DNA of 64,000 nucleotides, from assembly GCF_003149145.1 (NCBI RefSeq), contig NZ_QGDQ01000004.1, forward strand, positions 115,753 to 179,752, written 5' to 3'. The number at the start of each line of letters is the position of its first letter. Position 1 is the stretch's first letter. The translations under genes and the position numbers were made by a program. The stretch is from Quadrisphaera granulorum (lineage in GTDB: Bacteria; Actinomycetota; Actinomycetes; Actinomycetales; Quadrisphaeraceae). This document shows positions 61,998-64,000 of this stretch, piece after piece. Below the pieces are notes generated by a model, which saw only the letters and a program-made list of their open reading frames with translations, searched no databases and was not told the origin of the DNA.

Positions 61998-62036
61998 CCG
62001 CCCATCCTGCGGGCAGCGTGCGCCAGGCTGGGGCCT

Positions 62037-62867
62037 GTGGAGCTGACTGCTGGCGCAACGCGCCTTGTCGTGGATGAAGCCTTCGGGGCCCGAATCGCCT
62101 CGCTGATCGTGGGGACCGAACTGGATCTTGTCGGTCGGTACACCGACAGCCCGCATGGCTGGGGCGGCTTCCCGATGGTGCCGTGGGCGGGGCGCGTACG
62201 GAATGCACAGCTCACGTGGGAGGGGCGAACGGTGGAGCTGCCGCCGAACAAGGCCCCGCACGCCATCCACGGAACGGTCGCCCGGGGGCCGTGGCAGGTG
62301 GTGGAGGCCGAGGCGCACCGCGCGGTGCTGCGCTGCGACCTCGGCGAGCACTGGCCGTGGCCCGGTCACGCCGAGATCCACTACGACCTCACGCCGACCT
62401 CCCTCGACGTCCGGCTCGAGTGCTGGAACGACGGCACCGCCGCCGACGGGTCGATGCCCGCGTGGATCGGCATGCACCCCTGGCACCCGCGGTTCCTCGG
62501 GGGCGCCGAGGCGGAGCTCGACGTGCCGCTGGAGGACCCGGCGACAGCGGTGATGATCAGGGACGACGACGGCATCACCGACGGACGCCGCGGGCCGCTC
62601 CCGCTGGGCGCTCCCAACCGGCACCGCATCGACGAGGCGCTGGTAGGCGTCGCGTGGCCAGCCACGATCACGTGGCCCGGGGTTGCGCGCCTGGAGATCA
62701 GCTCGGATGCCGAGTACGGCGTCATCTTCACCGAACGCGATGAAGCCGTGTGCGTGGAGCCCCAGACCGGCCCGCCGGACGCCACCGCCCTCGGGCTGGC
62801 CCACACCGTGCAGCCCGGAGAGGCGCACGTCATGACGATGACGTGGCGGTGGAGCACGGCGCTCTGA
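62037..62867 (+). CDS. aldose 1-epimerase (galactose mutarotase) family protein
   Basis: The 276-residue protein has the mutarotase beta-sandwich motifs: GFPMVPWAGRVRNAQLTWEGRTVELPPNKAPHAIHG with the His of HAIHG, PAWIGMHPWHPRFLGGAEAEL with the second His, and VCVEPQTGPPDA with the catalytic Glu. It interconverts sugar anomers and would help xylose or glucose use. GTG at 62037 lies 39 bases from the divergent XdhC-like gene. It is not linked to the xyl operons but lies within 4 kb of xylB. Confidence 0.9.
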   Translation: MELTAGATRLVVDEAFGARIASLIVGTELDLVGRYTDSPHGWGGFPMVPWAGRVRNAQLTWEGRTVELPPNKAPHAIHGTVARGPWQVVEAEAHRAVLRCDLGEHWPWPGHAEIHYDLTPTSLDVRLECWNDGTAADGSMPAWIGMHPWHPRFLGGAEAELDVPLEDPATAVMIRDDDGITDGRRGPLPLGAPNRHRIDEALVGVAWPATITWPGVARLEISSDAEYGVIFTERDEAVCVEPQTGPPDATALGLAHTVQPGEAHVMTMTWRWSTAL

Positions 62868-62890
62868 CGCTCGCCGTGGAGCCGCCCGGT

Positions 62891-64000
62891 TCAGAAGGAT
62901 GGTTCCTCGGGGAAGGTCAGCGCGGGCTTGGCCTGCTGGAACGTGTCCGGGGCGGTGACTCGCGGTGGTGGCGCCCAGGCGCGGTACATCGGGTCCGGGT
63001 CGGTGTACGGCTTCGGGCGGGTGACGTGCTCGATGCCCAGCGGTGAACGCCAGTGGGCGTGCCCGGCGGTGCACCGCCAGTGCTCCCACCGCGCGCTCCA
63101 CGGCGCATCAGGCGCGGTGGCGGCGTGCTTGCGGCGGTGGGTGGAGCGGGACTTGGGGTCCAAGTTGCACGCACACGTCGGCCCGCCCTGCCCAGGGCCC
63201 GGGCCCCAGGGGGTGACGTGGTCCAGGTCGGCCTGCTCCGCCGGCAGGGTGTCCCCCGGCCCGGTGGAGGTCCCCCACAACGCGGTGACGTACCGGCGCA
63301 GCGCAGCCGGTGGGTCGTGCGGGCCGCCGCCGATGGCGCTCAGGGGGCAGGCGTCAGCATCGACCGGCTCACACTCACCGGCCGCGCAAGCATCAGCGAC
63401 CTCGAGGTCCAGGTCGAGGTCGACATCGGCGTCGGGTTCGGGACCGTGATCCCAACCGTCGCCCCAGCCGACGTCCGGGTCGGCGTCTCGGCTGTCGTCT
63501 CGTCTGTCGCCTCGGTCGGCGGCGGGGTCGGCGGCGGGGTCGGCGGCGGCGGGGTCGCTAGCGGGACCGCTGTCCCAGCCGGGAGCGGTCTCGAAGGTGG
63601 CAGCAGCCTTCGGGGGGAGCTGCTGGATCGGGTGCCCGCGGAAGCGCCCCGCCCTGCCCCTCGCAGCAGCCCCCGTCGCTGATCGTGGCGACGGCTGAGC
63701 CGGCGAGCTGCCCGGCGAGCCGGACGGTGACGTAGCCGGTGGCGTTGCCGTTGGTGCTGTGGAACCTGCGCCGCCGGCGGGGGTGTCGGGGTCGCCGTCG
63801 TCCTGCGGACCGTCGCCAGGGCCAGGGCCAGGGCCGCTGGCGGGACCGTCATCGGGGCCGTCATCGTCGGGGGTGGTGAGCCAGGACGCGGGGTAGGTGT
63901 GCCCGTCCACCGCGATCAGGTCACCGGTGAACGGATCGCTCAGCACCCGCCGCAACCGGCACCCCGGGGAACGCAACCCCGCCCGCACCAAGAACGGCGC
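62891..64000 (-). CDS. HNH endonuclease of the DUF222/13E12 type, 3' part
   Basis: The frame is open to the right edge and no start lies in the window; about 369 residues are visible. The beginning (CRLRRVLSDPFTGDLIAVDGHTYPASWL) is the usual middle of DUF222 proteins and a degenerate HNH nuclease follows at the C terminus (ADLDHVTPWGPGPGQGG, then CNLDPKSRSTHRRKH and W-rich GIEHVTRP). About 150 residues of Asp, Pro, Gly and Ala separate them, including simple repeats encoded at 63513-63548. DUF222 genes are multicopy in actinobacteria and may be mobile; the role is unknown. Confidence 0.8.
   Translation of the reverse strand, partial: APFLVRAGLRSPGCRLRRVLSDPFTGDLIAVDGHTYPASWLTTPDDDGPDDGPASGPGPGPGDGPQDDGDPDTPAGGAGSTAPTATPPATSPSGSPGSSPAQPSPRSATGAAARGRAGRFRGHPIQQLPPKAAATFETAPGWDSGPASDPAAADPAADPAADRGDRRDDSRDADPDVGWGDGWDHGPEPDADVDLDLDLEVADACAAGECEPVDADACPLSAIGGGPHDPPAALRRYVTALWGTSTGPGDTLPAEQADLDHVTPWGPGPGQGGPTCACNLDPKSRSTHRRKHAATAPDAPWSARWEHWRCTAGHAHWRSPLGIEHVTRPKPYTDPDPMYRAWAPPPRVTAPDTFQQAKPALTFPEEPSF
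63513..63548. repeat. 12-bp tandem repeat, three copies
   Basis: GGTCGGCGGCGG is repeated three times at 63513-63548 and encodes Asp-Pro-Ala-Ala units in the disordered region of the HNH gene. A CCAGGG hexamer is repeated at about 63816-63833 (Gly-Pro). Such repeats are prone to length change by slippage in units that keep the frame. Confidence 0.7.

Noticed and set aside
1..64000. CRISPR arrays, insertion sequences, rRNA and biosynthetic gene clusters
   Set aside because: No regularly spaced repeats, transposase, ribosomal RNA sequence or NRPS/PKS domains seen on either strand.

Overview
The window is very GC-rich DNA, with GTG starts, dense gene packing, strong Shine-Dalgarno sites on some genes and apparently leaderless starts on others. 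Together with its gene content (an IdeR/DtxR-type regulator, an NlpC/P60 gene behind a c-di-AMP riboswitch, DUF3027 and DUF2530 proteins, bacterial XPB helicase, LigD polymerase, a WXG100 protein, a DUF222/13E12-type HNH nuclease) it indicates a chromosomal segment of an actinobacterium. Two methyl-accepting chemotaxis proteins and a diguanylate cyclase suggest a motile or surface-responsive lineage, such as a Kineosporiaceae-type organism, but the genus cannot be fixed from the sequence. I see no insertion sequence, prophage, CRISPR array, rRNA or tRNA.

Layout. 1-4.2 kb: end of a LigD-type repair polymerase, gamma-glutamyltransferase, a small HNH nuclease and a secreted NlpC/P60 hydrolase controlled by a c-di-AMP riboswitch with a CRP-like site upstream. 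4.4-8.8 kb: methylcitrate-cycle operon prpD-prpB-prpC followed by an IdeR-type regulator. 8.9-16.7 kb: photolyase, a chemoreceptor, an MFS carrier, a PIG-L deacetylase and the divergent pair pdxH/serC. 16.7-24.9 kb: a single-chain ABC exporter with two unequal ATPase halves, a second chemoreceptor, and a MarR-MFS-methyltransferase operon. 24.9-32.3 kb: DUF2530 membrane protein, a 7TM-PAS-GGDEF cyclase, and an operon of cold-shock protein, DUF3027, sacsin/Hsp90-like ATPase and a CapA-type lipoprotein. 32.4-40.5 kb: a helicase-associated protein, a small membrane protein, XPB helicase, a ThDP enzyme and an HtrA-type protease.

40.5-58.2 kb is a sugar and lactate region. A leftward operon (binding protein, two permeases, ThuA, Gfo/Idh/MocA dehydrogenase, GH3 glycosidase) is divergent from a LacI regulator, with GAAA-N-TTTC operators at both ends of the shared promoter region. 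Next come a second Gfo/Idh dehydrogenase, a ROK regulator divergent from xylose isomerase, then a lactate module (lldD, lctP, GntR/FCD regulator) and xylulokinase. Xylose/xyloside use is thus split around lactate use, each module having its own regulator and a recognisable operator. 58.3-64 kb: an OmpR-type two-component system, an orphan WXG100 protein, an XdhC-like protein, an aldose 1-epimerase and the 3' part of an HNH endonuclease gene that runs off the right edge.

Two features recur. Genes in operons overlap by 1 or 4 nt (TGATG, ATGA, GTGA), and convergent genes abut or overlap at their stop codons, in two places with a bidirectional terminator built into the last codons. The least explained parts are the sacsin-like/DUF3027/cold-shock operon, the asymmetric ABC exporter, the ThuA/dehydrogenase pair in the glycoside operon, and the structured gap at 13.6-13.98 kb.
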